A stretch of 64,000 nucleotides of DNA, taken from assembly GCA_963821885.1 (NCBI GenBank), contig CAWGFN010000002.1:711087-775086 (forward strand), read 5' to 3'. The position numbers and the translations under genes were made by a program. Each line of letters starts with the position of its first letter. The first letter of the stretch is position 1. The stretch comes from Oleiagrimonas sp963821885. GTDB lineage: Bacteria; Pseudomonadota; Gammaproteobacteria; Xanthomonadales; Rhodanobacteraceae. Below the pieces are notes generated by a model that saw only the letters and a list, made by a program, of their open reading frames with translations, was not told the origin of the DNA and did not search any database. Below, one piece after another: positions 35,026 through 43,945 of the stretch.

Positions 35026-36903
35026 ATGCTCCATCCGCACACCTACGACGTGATCGTCATCGGCGGCGGCCATGCCGGCACCGAGGCGGCGCTGGCGGCC
35101 GCGCGCTGCGGGGCCGATACCCTGCTGTTGACCCACAATATCGACACCATCGGCCAGATGAGCTGCAATCCGGCCATCGGCGGCATCGGCAAGGGGCACC
35201 TGGTCCGCGAGATCGACGCACTGGGCGGCATCATGGCCCGGGCGGCCGACCGCGCGGGCATCCAGTGGCGCACCCTCAATGCCTCCAAGGGCCCGGCGGT
35301 GCGCGCCACGCGCTGCCAGGCCGACCGTGCGCTGTACCGGGCCGCCATCCGGCGGGCGGTGGAAAGCCAGCCCGGTCTGAGCGTTTTCCAGCAGTCCGTG
35401 GACGATGTGACCATGGAGGGCGGTCAGGTGACCGGCGTGGTCACCCAGATGGGCCTTCGCTTCCGTGCCCGCGCCGTGGTGTTGACCGCCGGCACCTTTC
35501 TTGCCGGCCGCATCCACATCGGCGACTCCCAGTACAGCGGCGGACGCGCCGGCGACCCGCCGGCCACGGTCCTGGCCCAGCGCCTGCGCGAGCTGCCCAT
35601 CGCCGCCGACCGGCTCAAGACCGGCACGCCGCCGCGGATCGACGCCCGCAGCATTGATTACACGCGTCTGGCCGAACAGCCCGGAGACGATCCGGCACCC
35701 GTCTTCTCGTTCCTCGGCTCACGCGACGAGCATCCCCCACAGGTCAGTTGCTGGATTGCCCACACCACACCGGCCACCCATGGGATCATCCGCGCCGGGC
35801 TGGACCGTTCGCCGCTCTACAGCGGGCAGATCCAGGGCACCGGGCCGCGCTATTGCCCGTCGATCGAGGACAAGGTGGTGCGGTTCGCCGACCGTGACTC
35901 GCACCAGGTCTTCGTCGAGCCGGAAGGGCTCGCCAGCGGCGAAATCTACCCGAACGGGATTTCCACCTCCCTGCCCTATGACATCCAGCTGGCGCTGGTC
36001 CGCTCGATCCCGGGCTTCGAAAACGCGCACATCACGCGCCCCGGTTATGCCATCGAGTACGACTACTTCGACCCGCGTGGCCTGCACCCCTCGCTACAGA
36101 CGCGCGCCATCGGCGGCCTGTTCTTCGCCGGCCAGATCAACGGCACCACCGGCTACGAGGAGGCGGCCGCCCAGGGCCTCATTGCCGGTCTCAACGCGGC
36201 CCGCCTGGCCCGGGGCCTGGAGCCCTGGACGCCGCGTCGCGACGAGGCCTACATCGGCGTCCTGATCGACGACCTGACCAGCAATGGCACCCTCGAGCCC
36301 TACCGCATGTTCACCTCGCGGGCCGAGTACCGCCTGCACCTGCGCGAGGACAATGCCGACCTGCGCCTGACCGCCATTGGACACGAGCTGGGGCTGGTCC
36401 ACGATGCGCGGCACGATGCCATGCGCCGCAAGCGGGACGCGGTCGAGCGCGAGAGCCAGCGTCTCGCCGCGCTGCACGTCGCGCCCGCCAATACCCTGGG
36501 CCAGGCCCTGGCCCGGCATCATGGCGTCGCCCTGACCCGCGAATGCAGCGCGCTCGAACTCCTGCGCCGCCCCGAGATCGACTATGCCGGCCTGACCGCC
36601 GTCGAAGGCATCGGACCCGGCGTGCCGGACGCGGACGTGGCCCAGCAGGTTGAGATCCGCACCAAGTACGCCGGCTACCTCGAGCGCCAGCAACAGGACA
36701 TCGAGCGCCATCGCCGCAACGAGCACACGCCGATTCCCCCGGATTTCGATTACACCGGGGTTCGCGGACTGTCCGCCGAAGTCCTGGCCAAGCTGCAGCA
36801 ATCACAGCCGGCCACCCTGGGCCAGGCATCCCGCATCAGCGGCGTCACCCCGGCGTCCATCTCGCTCCTGCTGGTCCACCTCAAGCGCAACCGCGCCGCC
36901 TGA
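35026..36903 (+). CDS. mnmG: tRNA uridine-5-carboxymethylaminomethyl modification enzyme MnmG
   Basis: A 625-residue FAD protein that, with MnmE, modifies the wobble uridine of several tRNAs. The FAD loop is GGGHAGTE at 13-20. Family signatures NPAIGGIGKGHLVREIDALGG (about 46-66) and GTFLAGRIHIG are present. The C-terminal helical domain that binds MnmE and tRNA is complete (EVLAKLQQSQPATLGQASRISGVTPAS). Length matches E. coli GidA. It stands alone in this window; mnmE is not adjacent. The upstream gap contains hairpins but no recognised promoter. Confidence 0.97.
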   Translation: MLHPHTYDVIVIGGGHAGTEAALAAARCGADTLLLTHNIDTIGQMSCNPAIGGIGKGHLVREIDALGGIMARAADRAGIQWRTLNASKGPAVRATRCQADRALYRAAIRRAVESQPGLSVFQQSVDDVTMEGGQVTGVVTQMGLRFRARAVVLTAGTFLAGRIHIGDSQYSGGRAGDPPATVLAQRLRELPIAADRLKTGTPPRIDARSIDYTRLAEQPGDDPAPVFSFLGSRDEHPPQVSCWIAHTTPATHGIIRAGLDRSPLYSGQIQGTGPRYCPSIEDKVVRFADRDSHQVFVEPEGLASGEIYPNGISTSLPYDIQLALVRSIPGFENAHITRPGYAIEYDYFDPRGLHPSLQTRAIGGLFFAGQINGTTGYEEAAAQGLIAGLNAARLARGLEPWTPRRDEAYIGVLIDDLTSNGTLEPYRMFTSRAEYRLHLREDNADLRLTAIGHELGLVHDARHDAMRRKRDAVERESQRLAALHVAPANTLGQALARHHGVALTRECSALELLRRPEIDYAGLTAVEGIGPGVPDADVAQQVEIRTKYAGYLERQQQDIERHRRNEHTPIPPDFDYTGVRGLSAEVLAKLQQSQPATLGQASRISGVTPASISLLLVHLKRNRAA

Positions 36904-37111
36904 TGCCGAACGGAGCCGCATGCGCTGCGGTCCATGCGACGCCTTACTGATACGTTTCCGCTCCGCTCCAAGGGCCCGCCAGCTTCCCGGCTCACCCTAC
37001 CTTGCAGCGCAACATGCGCTACCGTACGGTCTCGATTATCGTTAAGCTGATGTGACCATTCATCGTCCGTGCCGGACGCACTTTCACCACCCGATCGCAG
37101 GGAGTACACGC

Positions 37112-38962
37112 ATGCCCCGTCTACGCCATCTCACCACGGCCATTGTCGCCTCGCTGGTGTTCGCCAGCGCTGCGCAGGCCAAGACCGATATCAAGAACAT
37201 GGTCGTATTCGGCGACAGCTTGAGCGACAACGGCAATCTCTCGCTTGCCCTGGGTGGATCCACGGCATCTCGCTTCACCACCAATCCTGGCAAGGTGGCC
37301 GTCGAGCACATTGGCGACTCCCTGGGCTTCAACCTCGCCCCCTCCTACACCGGAGGCAACGACTACGCCTATGGTGGCGCGGGCATCGACTACAACTCCT
37401 CTCCAGGGCCGATCCCCCTGCTCTCGCAGCAGTTCGCCATGTACCTGGCCGCCCATGGTGGCAAGGCCGATCCGAACACGCTGTATTCGGTCTGGGGCGG
37501 GGCCAACGACATCTTCTACGCCACCTCCGGCGCCGTCTCCTCGGCCAACATCCAGCCGCTGATCAGCCAATCCGCCAAGGACGAGGTCAAGCTGCTGTCG
37601 CAGATGCACAATGCCGGGGCGCGCTATGTCATGGTGTTCAACCTGCCGGACATCGGCCAGACACCGTCCGGCATCGCCGCGGGTCCGGTCAACGCCGCCA
37701 ACCTCACCGCGCTGTCGGAAATCTACAACGGCATCATCAACAACGGGCTGGCCAAGCTCAGCGACCAGGGACTGAACATCATCCCGGTCAATACCTACCA
37801 GCTGGTTCATGAGGTCGTTGCCAACCCGCAGGCCTACGGCTTCACCAACGTGACCGATGCGGCGTGCGGCCTTACCTCCTCTTCGCTGCAGTGCGGCCCC
37901 ACCGGCTCAGGCGCCACCTACACGTATGCCCCGGGCACGCAGAACTCCTACCTGTTCGCCGACGGCGTGCATCCGACCACGGCCGCGCACCGCATGCTGG
38001 CCCAGTACGTGGTGGCCGAAATCAACGCTCCGGGCCAGATCTCCCTGCTCGGCGAGGCGCCGCTGGCCTCCAGCGCGGCGCACATCCGTACCTGGCGCAC
38101 CAACGCGATGCAGGCCATGGGTAGCACCGACAGTCGCCTGTTTGCCAACATCACCTACGGCAAGCAGACCTTCGACGCCACTGAAAACACGTCCAAGGCC
38201 AACAGCGACAACGTGAACCTTACCTTCGGCACCGTGGCCCACGCCGGTGACCACGTCACCCTCGGCGGCGCCATGGGCATCTCGCATGACAGCGCCAACA
38301 TGTCCGGAAACCAGGGCGGCTACAAGCTCAATGTCCTGCAGGGCAGCGGCTTCATCTACTACCACACCGGCGCGGCCTACATCGGCACCTACCTGGGCTT
38401 CGCCCAGCTCGATTACAAGGACGTACAGCGCCGCTTCCAGATTGGAACCGCCACGCGCAGCGAATCGGGCAGCACCACCGGTTCGCAGCTGATGGGCGGC
38501 TTCCTCGGCGGCTGGGACTTCCACGCCGGCAAGATGCTCACCGGTCCGTTCGCCCGCCTGCAGTGGCAGAAGGCCAAGATCAACGGCTACGCCGAGAACA
38601 GCGGCGACAGTTCGGCCATGTGGTTCAATTCGCAGACGCGCCTGGCCCTGCAGCAGACCCTGGGCTGGCGCCTGCGCGGTGACTGGACGGTGGGCGAGCT
38701 GACCATGCATCCCTATGCGGAAGTGTCGTGGAATCGTGACCAGCACGCCGATCCGCGCATGGTTCGCGCGGGCCTCACGTCCATGAATGGCAGCTTCGCC
38801 CTGACCGGTTACATCCCCGACCGGACCTGGGGCGCCGCGGATCTCGGCATCATGACCGAATTCAGCCCGACCACCTCCGGCTGGATCGGCTATCAGGGTC
38901 GCTTCGCCGACAGCTCGCAGAAGCTCAACAGCCTGAACATGGGCCTGAAGATCAACTTCTGA
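37112..38962 (+). CDS. GDSL esterase autotransporter (EstA-like)
   Basis: A 616-residue type Va secreted protein. A signal peptide ends near AQA (23). The passenger is an SGNH/GDSL esterase: S36 in FGDSLSDNGN, an oxyanion Gly/Asn in GGANDI, and D284-x-x-H287 in FADGVHPT. The C-terminal 270 or so residues form an autotransporter barrel ending in Phe (GLKINF). Start ATG 37112 has AGGGAG upstream; the frame is open earlier (from 37052) without a signal sequence. It would display an esterase or lipase on the outer membrane. A terminator lies 50 bases beyond the stop. Confidence 0.92.
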   Translation: MPRLRHLTTAIVASLVFASAAQAKTDIKNMVVFGDSLSDNGNLSLALGGSTASRFTTNPGKVAVEHIGDSLGFNLAPSYTGGNDYAYGGAGIDYNSSPGPIPLLSQQFAMYLAAHGGKADPNTLYSVWGGANDIFYATSGAVSSANIQPLISQSAKDEVKLLSQMHNAGARYVMVFNLPDIGQTPSGIAAGPVNAANLTALSEIYNGIINNGLAKLSDQGLNIIPVNTYQLVHEVVANPQAYGFTNVTDAACGLTSSSLQCGPTGSGATYTYAPGTQNSYLFADGVHPTTAAHRMLAQYVVAEINAPGQISLLGEAPLASSAAHIRTWRTNAMQAMGSTDSRLFANITYGKQTFDATENTSKANSDNVNLTFGTVAHAGDHVTLGGAMGISHDSANMSGNQGGYKLNVLQGSGFIYYHTGAAYIGTYLGFAQLDYKDVQRRFQIGTATRSESGSTTGSQLMGGFLGGWDFHAGKMLTGPFARLQWQKAKINGYAENSGDSSAMWFNSQTRLALQQTLGWRLRGDWTVGELTMHPYAEVSWNRDQHADPRMVRAGLTSMNGSFALTGYIPDRTWGAADLGIMTEFSPTTSGWIGYQGRFADSSQKLNSLNMGLKINF

Positions 38963-39012
38963 CCACCGGCGCGCCGCTCCGGCGGCGCGCCATCGGCGAT
39001 ACGACAGCCAAG

Positions 39013-39039
39013 AAAAAACCGGGCATGGCCCGGTTTTTT
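39013..39039. terminator. Bidirectional terminator between esterase and YbaY-like gene
   Basis: AAAAAACCGGGC-ATG-GCCCGGTTTTTT: a perfect stem with A and T tracts on both sides, placed between two convergent genes. Confidence 0.9.
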
Positions 39040-39079
39040 CGTGACTGCGTGCAGGAAAGCCTTCCCGTCGCTTGATACC

Positions 39080-39937
39080 TCAGCGCTTGCTGTTCGCGGG
39101 CAACTTGGACTGGGCCAGCTTGAACATCTGCACGGCTTGTTTCTTGAGCGCCGCCACGTCCGCATCGGAAAGTTCACTGGACTTGCCCGAGGCCGTGTCT
39201 TCATTGACCACCAGCTTGCCCTCGGCGTCCCAACCCACGCGCTTGATATCTTTGGGCTTGGCGTTCTGGCTGCTCTTGTCCTTGACCACGATGAACCAGG
39301 GCGATCCGTTCTTGTAGGCGTACTCGGAATTGGAGAAGCCCTTTTTCCCATAATCGACATTCTCGCGCACGAACACGATGTCGCCCGTGCCCTTGTTGCG
39401 GAACGTCTGCCAGCCACGCGACATGTCCTTGTCGAGCTGACGTCCATTGCTGATACCGAACGCGCCGAGATTCTTCTGCAGGCTCGCATACTCGTCCTCG
39501 AGCTGCTCGGCCGGCGTCTTGTTGGCGGCAAGCATGATCTGCACCTGAGAGGCCGGCGCGTCACGCGTGATCACCGGTGCCTGGACGGGCATGCTGAAGG
39601 TGCGCTGGCCGTCCGTCAGGTCCACCTTGACCAGGTAGATATGCGCCGGGTTGATCTTGCCGGCATCGAAATCGAGGGTGAACTGCATCGGCATCTGGCC
39701 GACCGGGGCAATGGTCTTGCTGGCCAGTGGCTGGCCGCCGTCGGCGGAGGCATCGACCAGCTCGATGGTCATGCTGGACTTGTCCGAAAGCTTGCGGGGC
39801 GACATCAGGCCGATGCTGCCGCTGACGCTGTGCGCCACCTTTGCTTCGGCGCTTCCGCCACCGCCACTGGAACTGTTGTTGCAAGCAGCCAGGCCGAGTG
39901 CGGCCAGCATCGTCAGCATCAAGGCGATCCTGCGCAT
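39080..39937 (-). CDS. YbaY/YscW-type lipoprotein with C-terminal extension
   Basis: A 285-residue lipoprotein; the lipobox LGLAAC ends at C19 and a Ser/Gly linker follows. Residues about 35-130 match the YbaY/YscW beta domain (MTIELVDASADGG, IAPVGQMPMQFTLDFDAGKINPAHIYLVKVDL), whose relatives aid outer membrane secretin or other surface assembly. The C-terminal part (about 135-285) is rich in Lys/Asp and has no name I recognise. It may bind a protein partner. It runs convergent to the esterase gene and shares the terminator at 39013. Confidence 0.78.
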   Translation of the reverse strand: MRRIALMLTMLAALGLAACNNSSSGGGGSAEAKVAHSVSGSIGLMSPRKLSDKSSMTIELVDASADGGQPLASKTIAPVGQMPMQFTLDFDAGKINPAHIYLVKVDLTDGQRTFSMPVQAPVITRDAPASQVQIMLAANKTPAEQLEDEYASLQKNLGAFGISNGRQLDKDMSRGWQTFRNKGTGDIVFVRENVDYGKKGFSNSEYAYKNGSPWFIVVKDKSSQNAKPKDIKRVGWDAEGKLVVNEDTASGKSSELSDADVAALKKQAVQMFKLAQSKLPANSKR

Positions 39938-40159
39938 GGGGAAACCTCATTTGAAAACACATGGAAAGGGGAACCGCCCGTTCTCGTCCTGTAGGGCCAC
40001 AGCGAGAACGATTCTGCGGGGGGGAAGCCCCTAGGATAGCGGGATTGCTCGATCCAGGTAAAGGCACGGCAATGGGCAGCGATCACGCCTCCGCCCGCAC
40101 GGCGGTGGGATTCGAGGCTCCTTTCACGCCCTTTGCCGTTGAATCCCGGTTCGAGGCAC

Positions 40160-40188
40160 AAAAAAAGCGCCACCCTTGCGGGTGGCGC
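40160..40188 (-). terminator. Terminator of the Oar-like receptor gene
   Basis: On the minus strand GCGCCACCC-GCAA-GGGTGGCGC is followed by seven T (40160-40166). It lies about 40 bases after the receptor stop codon. Confidence 0.9.
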
Positions 40189-40227
40189 CCGGAACATGAA
40201 GTTCCTTTTTTTGCGCTTGCCGAATGA

Positions 40228-43200
40228 TCAGTAGTCGTAGGACACCGACAGACGGACGTAACGCGGAGCCTGAACAGAGATCGGCTGGTGGAACGTGGTC
40301 GACTGGTACTTGACGTTAGGCGTATTAGCCGGATTCGGCTGACCCGCATCCAGGATCGGATCGGTCTGCGTGGCACGCTGCTGGTTCAGCAGGTTGTACA
40401 CGTCGAACTTGAACGACAGCTTCTTGTCGCCCCAGTTCGGGGTGTAACGGACGCCGATATTCAGGTTCTCGGTCCACGGGGTGTGACCCGCCAGCGAGCC
40501 GCCGCTACCCGGATGCACGATCTGGCCGTTGCACCAGTGGTAGTTCGGGCCGTAACCGGTCGGATCCGTTCCCGCCAAGGTCGGATCGCTCTGATTCGGA
40601 CCGTAGTAACCCAGGCACTCCTGCGGCACGCCGGACTGGATCAGGGCCGTACCCGAGACCAGCCATTCCGGCGTGATCTGGTAGGCACCGCGGAAGCGCA
40701 CCACATGCTCACGGCTGTTGAGCAGCTGGCCGTCCTGGCCCTGCATCAGCTGCCAGTAATCCCAATCCTCGGTCTTGGAGATATCGGCCTGACCGAAGTC
40801 CGGACGCGTCTGACCGGCGGTGTTGCCGTGGGCGTAGGTGTAGGTGTAATCCACACGACCGAACCACTTGCCGTCGAACGGATGCTCCAAGTACAGGTTC
40901 AGCGAGGCGTACGTGCGCTTCGGACCCTTCACGTAGCCCCAGTCGGACTGGTTCATGGTCACGTTGACGTACTGGTTCGTGACCGAGTTCTTGACCAGGA
41001 TGTTGTTGGACTGACCCGGGTTGATCAGACGGCAGTAAGCCGCGCCCAGCAGCGAATCCTTGTACGGCGTCGCGGAGATCGCAGCGTAGTTGGCCGACGA
41101 GTAGATCGCGGTCGACGTGATACCCATCTTGTGGGCAATCGCGTACGGGTTGCACTCGTCGTCGATCGCGGTGCCCAGCTTGCGGTACATCGCCTTGGCG
41201 CCGTAGGTCCAGTTGCTGTTGAACTGCTTGTCGAAGCCGACGATGAACTCATCGATGTACTGCGGACGCAGATCGGAAGCCGAGACCTGCTTGGCATCCT
41301 TCGGCGTACCGTACTCACCGTCCGGCGAGACGGAGTACAGCGGCGCCGGCAGACCGCTCGGCGAACCATCCGGGTTGATGCCGCTGTAGGAGCCGTACTG
41401 CGTGATGATGAACGTCGAACGGTTGGCCGCACGCTTGGCCACGCTGTTCGGCAGGGCCAGGTAGTAGCGACCGGCGTTGCCGTACACCTTGAACGAGGAA
41501 TCGCCATTCACGTCCCAGCTGAAGCCCAGACGCGGCTCCCACTGGTTCTTCATGTTGACAAAGGCGACGCCCAGGTCGTTGTTGTTGATGTAGTGGTCGT
41601 TGCGAACACCGATGTCCAGCTGCAGGTTCGGGGTGGCCTGCCAGGTATCCTGCAGATAGTAGGCCTTCTGCTGGGTGTTCATGCTGGTGAGATCGGCGAT
41701 CTCGTACTTGCGCACGGCGCCGCCGGCCTGGTACGACCAGATGTAGCCCGGGCCGGACATGAAGCGGCCCTGGTTGTGGGCGGTGTACGACATGTTGTCG
41801 ATACCGACGCCCAGGGTGTGCTCGCCCAGCACGTAGGTGAAGTCGGCGCGCAGACCACGGTCACGGTCGGCAGCATCCTGAGCCGTGTTGTAGATGTTGG
41901 TCTGGTCGTTGGTGATCGGCGTACCACCGTTGTAGGCCGGGTTCTGCAGCGTCGGGTTGGAGATGTACGGCAGCGTGCTGGTGTTGTTGAGGATGGTCGG
42001 GTTGAAGAACGAACCCTTGCCCCACAACACGCTCAGCGTCGCGTTGTCGCTGATGTAGCTGGTGTAATGCGCAATCAGGTACTTGGCATTGTTGATCGTC
42101 TTGTCGTTGCCCGCGATGAACGCGCCACGCTTGAGCGTGTTGGCATCGAAGCCGTAGGTCGCGCCGGAACCGCTGGCGGCCTGCTGCTTGAGGACGGTCG
42201 CCTCAAGGATGTTGTTGTCGTTGATGTTCCAGTCCAGCTTACCGTAGTACTTGGTGTTGTGGTTGCTGAAGGTCTGGTAGTTACGGTTGGTCGCCGTGAC
42301 CGTGGTGCCGGCCGTCTTGCTCTGCTCGACCGCGGCAAAGAAGAACAGCTTGTCCTTGATCAGCGGACCGCCGACATACGCGGAGTAGATGGTCTGCCAG
42401 CTGTTGCGGTCCTTGCCGTAGCGGTACAGCGTGCCCGGAGCACCCGGGTTGTTGCCCGTGATGGACCAGACATAGTTCGGCTGCAGGGAGCCCGCCGGAG
42501 CGTAGTACTGGTTCTTGTACGGCTCGCTGAGGAACTCGGGGGCCCAAGCGACCTGGCCACCGAAGTGCCAGTCGTTGGTGCCGCGCTTGCCGACCTGGTT
42601 GATCACGCCACCGTCGGAACGGCCGTACTTGGCGCCGTAACCACCGGTGATGGTCTGCTGCTGCGCGATCGCGCCGTACGGCAGGGAGAAGCCACCCAGG
42701 TTCTTGAACGGGTCGCCGGTGTTGAAGCCGTTGACGTAGTAGGCGTTCTCGGCCACGCCGGAACCGCCGAACGAGACCAGGTTGCCGAAGTAGGACGAAC
42801 CGGCAACGGTGTTCGGAGCCAGCAGGGCGATCGACTCGGCGCTGCGGCCGACCGGCAGCTTCTCGAGGTCGCTGGCGGTGATGATCGTGGTCGAGGTCAC
42901 GGTGCTGACGTCGATGGACGGCAGCGCGGTGTCGTTGACCTGCACCGTGCCCAGTTCCTTGGCCGCGAAATCGACTTCGGTACCGGCACCGACGGAGATG
43001 TTGATGTTGGAGCGGGTGTTGACCGACTGCCCGTCCTTGCTCAGGGTCACCGTGTAGGTGCCCACCGGCAGGTTGGCGACGGTGTAGCGGCCATCGGAGC
43101 TCACGCTGACGGTGCGCGACACGCCGTTGCCGGTGACCGACACGGTCTGGCCAGCGGCGGCCGGAGCGGTACCGAAGATGGTACCCGAGGTGGCCTGGCC

Positions 43201-43296
43201 GAAGGCGACGCCAGTGAAGCCCAAGCCCACGGCAAGGGCGACAGTGAGAGCGTTACGCCGAGTCAGCGCTCCGTCTGTCAGTTTGCGATTGTTCAT
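40228..43296 (-). CDS. Oar-like TonB-dependent receptor
   Basis: A 1022-residue outer membrane protein. A signal peptide runs to about VAFG (32). A carboxypeptidase-regulatory-like beta domain follows at about 35-105 (TVSVSSDGRYTVANLPVGTYTV). The plug domain (SASDLEKLPVGRS type, YYVNGFNTGDPFKNLGGFSLPYGAI, QQQTITGGYGAKYGRSDGGVINQV) is like that of Oar and other CarboxypepD-reg TonB receptors. The barrel ends with an aromatic residue (RLSVSYDY). Oar-type proteins import peptides or larger ligands, or export proteases in Myxococcus. The ATG at 43296 has GGGGAG nine bases upstream inside a small hairpin. It is divergent from two TPR-sulfotransferase genes. Confidence 0.93.
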   Translation of the reverse strand: MNNRKLTDGALTRRNALTVALAVGLGFTGVAFGQATSGTIFGTAPAAAGQTVSVTGNGVSRTVSVSSDGRYTVANLPVGTYTVTLSKDGQSVNTRSNINISVGAGTEVDFAAKELGTVQVNDTALPSIDVSTVTSTTIITASDLEKLPVGRSAESIALLAPNTVAGSSYFGNLVSFGGSGVAENAYYVNGFNTGDPFKNLGGFSLPYGAIAQQQTITGGYGAKYGRSDGGVINQVGKRGTNDWHFGGQVAWAPEFLSEPYKNQYYAPAGSLQPNYVWSITGNNPGAPGTLYRYGKDRNSWQTIYSAYVGGPLIKDKLFFFAAVEQSKTAGTTVTATNRNYQTFSNHNTKYYGKLDWNINDNNILEATVLKQQAASGSGATYGFDANTLKRGAFIAGNDKTINNAKYLIAHYTSYISDNATLSVLWGKGSFFNPTILNNTSTLPYISNPTLQNPAYNGGTPITNDQTNIYNTAQDAADRDRGLRADFTYVLGEHTLGVGIDNMSYTAHNQGRFMSGPGYIWSYQAGGAVRKYEIADLTSMNTQQKAYYLQDTWQATPNLQLDIGVRNDHYINNNDLGVAFVNMKNQWEPRLGFSWDVNGDSSFKVYGNAGRYYLALPNSVAKRAANRSTFIITQYGSYSGINPDGSPSGLPAPLYSVSPDGEYGTPKDAKQVSASDLRPQYIDEFIVGFDKQFNSNWTYGAKAMYRKLGTAIDDECNPYAIAHKMGITSTAIYSSANYAAISATPYKDSLLGAAYCRLINPGQSNNILVKNSVTNQYVNVTMNQSDWGYVKGPKRTYASLNLYLEHPFDGKWFGRVDYTYTYAHGNTAGQTRPDFGQADISKTEDWDYWQLMQGQDGQLLNSREHVVRFRGAYQITPEWLVSGTALIQSGVPQECLGYYGPNQSDPTLAGTDPTGYGPNYHWCNGQIVHPGSGGSLAGHTPWTENLNIGVRYTPNWGDKKLSFKFDVYNLLNQQRATQTDPILDAGQPNPANTPNVKYQSTTFHQPISVQAPRYVRLSVSYDY

Positions 43297-43945
43297 TACG
43301 ATGATCTCCCCAGATCAGCCCAAGATGGGCCATAACAAAAGCTGAGCAACCTGGCTTTCACCGGTTACCTGAGAATGCAATGGATAACAGCAAGCGGCTG
43401 TTTCTCAAAGAAATTTGAGTAAACACCCGGTCTGCAACCATCCACTGCAGATGGGATACGGTGAGTTTACGCTCCTTAAAACAGGAATTTGGACTCATCC
43501 GCGTCGTCTGACGCTACCGCTTAACCTAACGGCATGTCAACACTTTCTTAGCAATTAACCCGCACTATGCGGTGCCTCGGGCGCGTCTGACCTCGCCGCC
43601 CGGGCTCCGTCTCAGAGGGCGTGAAACCGACCCGCTGCCGGGCGTGACGCCCAGCATGCCCGACGACCCTTCACGGAACCATCCGCCATGAGGCCAATCA
43701 CTGCCGGGCGTGCTGGCAACACGCCGCCAGAGTCGCCACGTGATGGCATTCGGGCCGCCCGTGGATGCGGGACCCATGCATCCGGCAGGCAGCCACCACC
43801 ACGAGGACGGTATCCTAGCCCCAGCCCATCGCGCCGGCCGGCAACAACACGCCCGGCGGCGTGGTATTCCTGCTGACACTCTCCCTGTCGAGCCCGTGCC
43901 CGACAACAAACAATTCAGCCTTCGCGTACACAGGTTGCCCATCGC
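43297..43945. other. 649-base divergent region between the Oar-like receptor and sulfotransferases
   Basis: No gene is supported; long frames here are GC shadows. On the minus side GATCT-GGGG-AGATC (43303-43316) places the receptor Shine-Dalgarno in a loop. CTCAAA-GAAA-TTTGAG (43404-43419) is a perfect small hairpin. A minus-strand TTGAGA, 16 bases, TATCCA arrangement overlaps it and could be the receptor promoter. The plus-strand promoter for the sulfotransferases is not clear. Confidence 0.4.

Noticed and set aside
40288..43335. Thousand-codon frame opposite the Oar-like receptor
   Set aside because: A codon-bias shadow of a real gene with signal peptide, plug and barrel; no own motifs or ribosome site.
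43417..43470. GTAAAC/GTTTAC inverted repeat as an operator
   Set aside because: The arms are only six bases and 40 bases apart, which is not significant alone.
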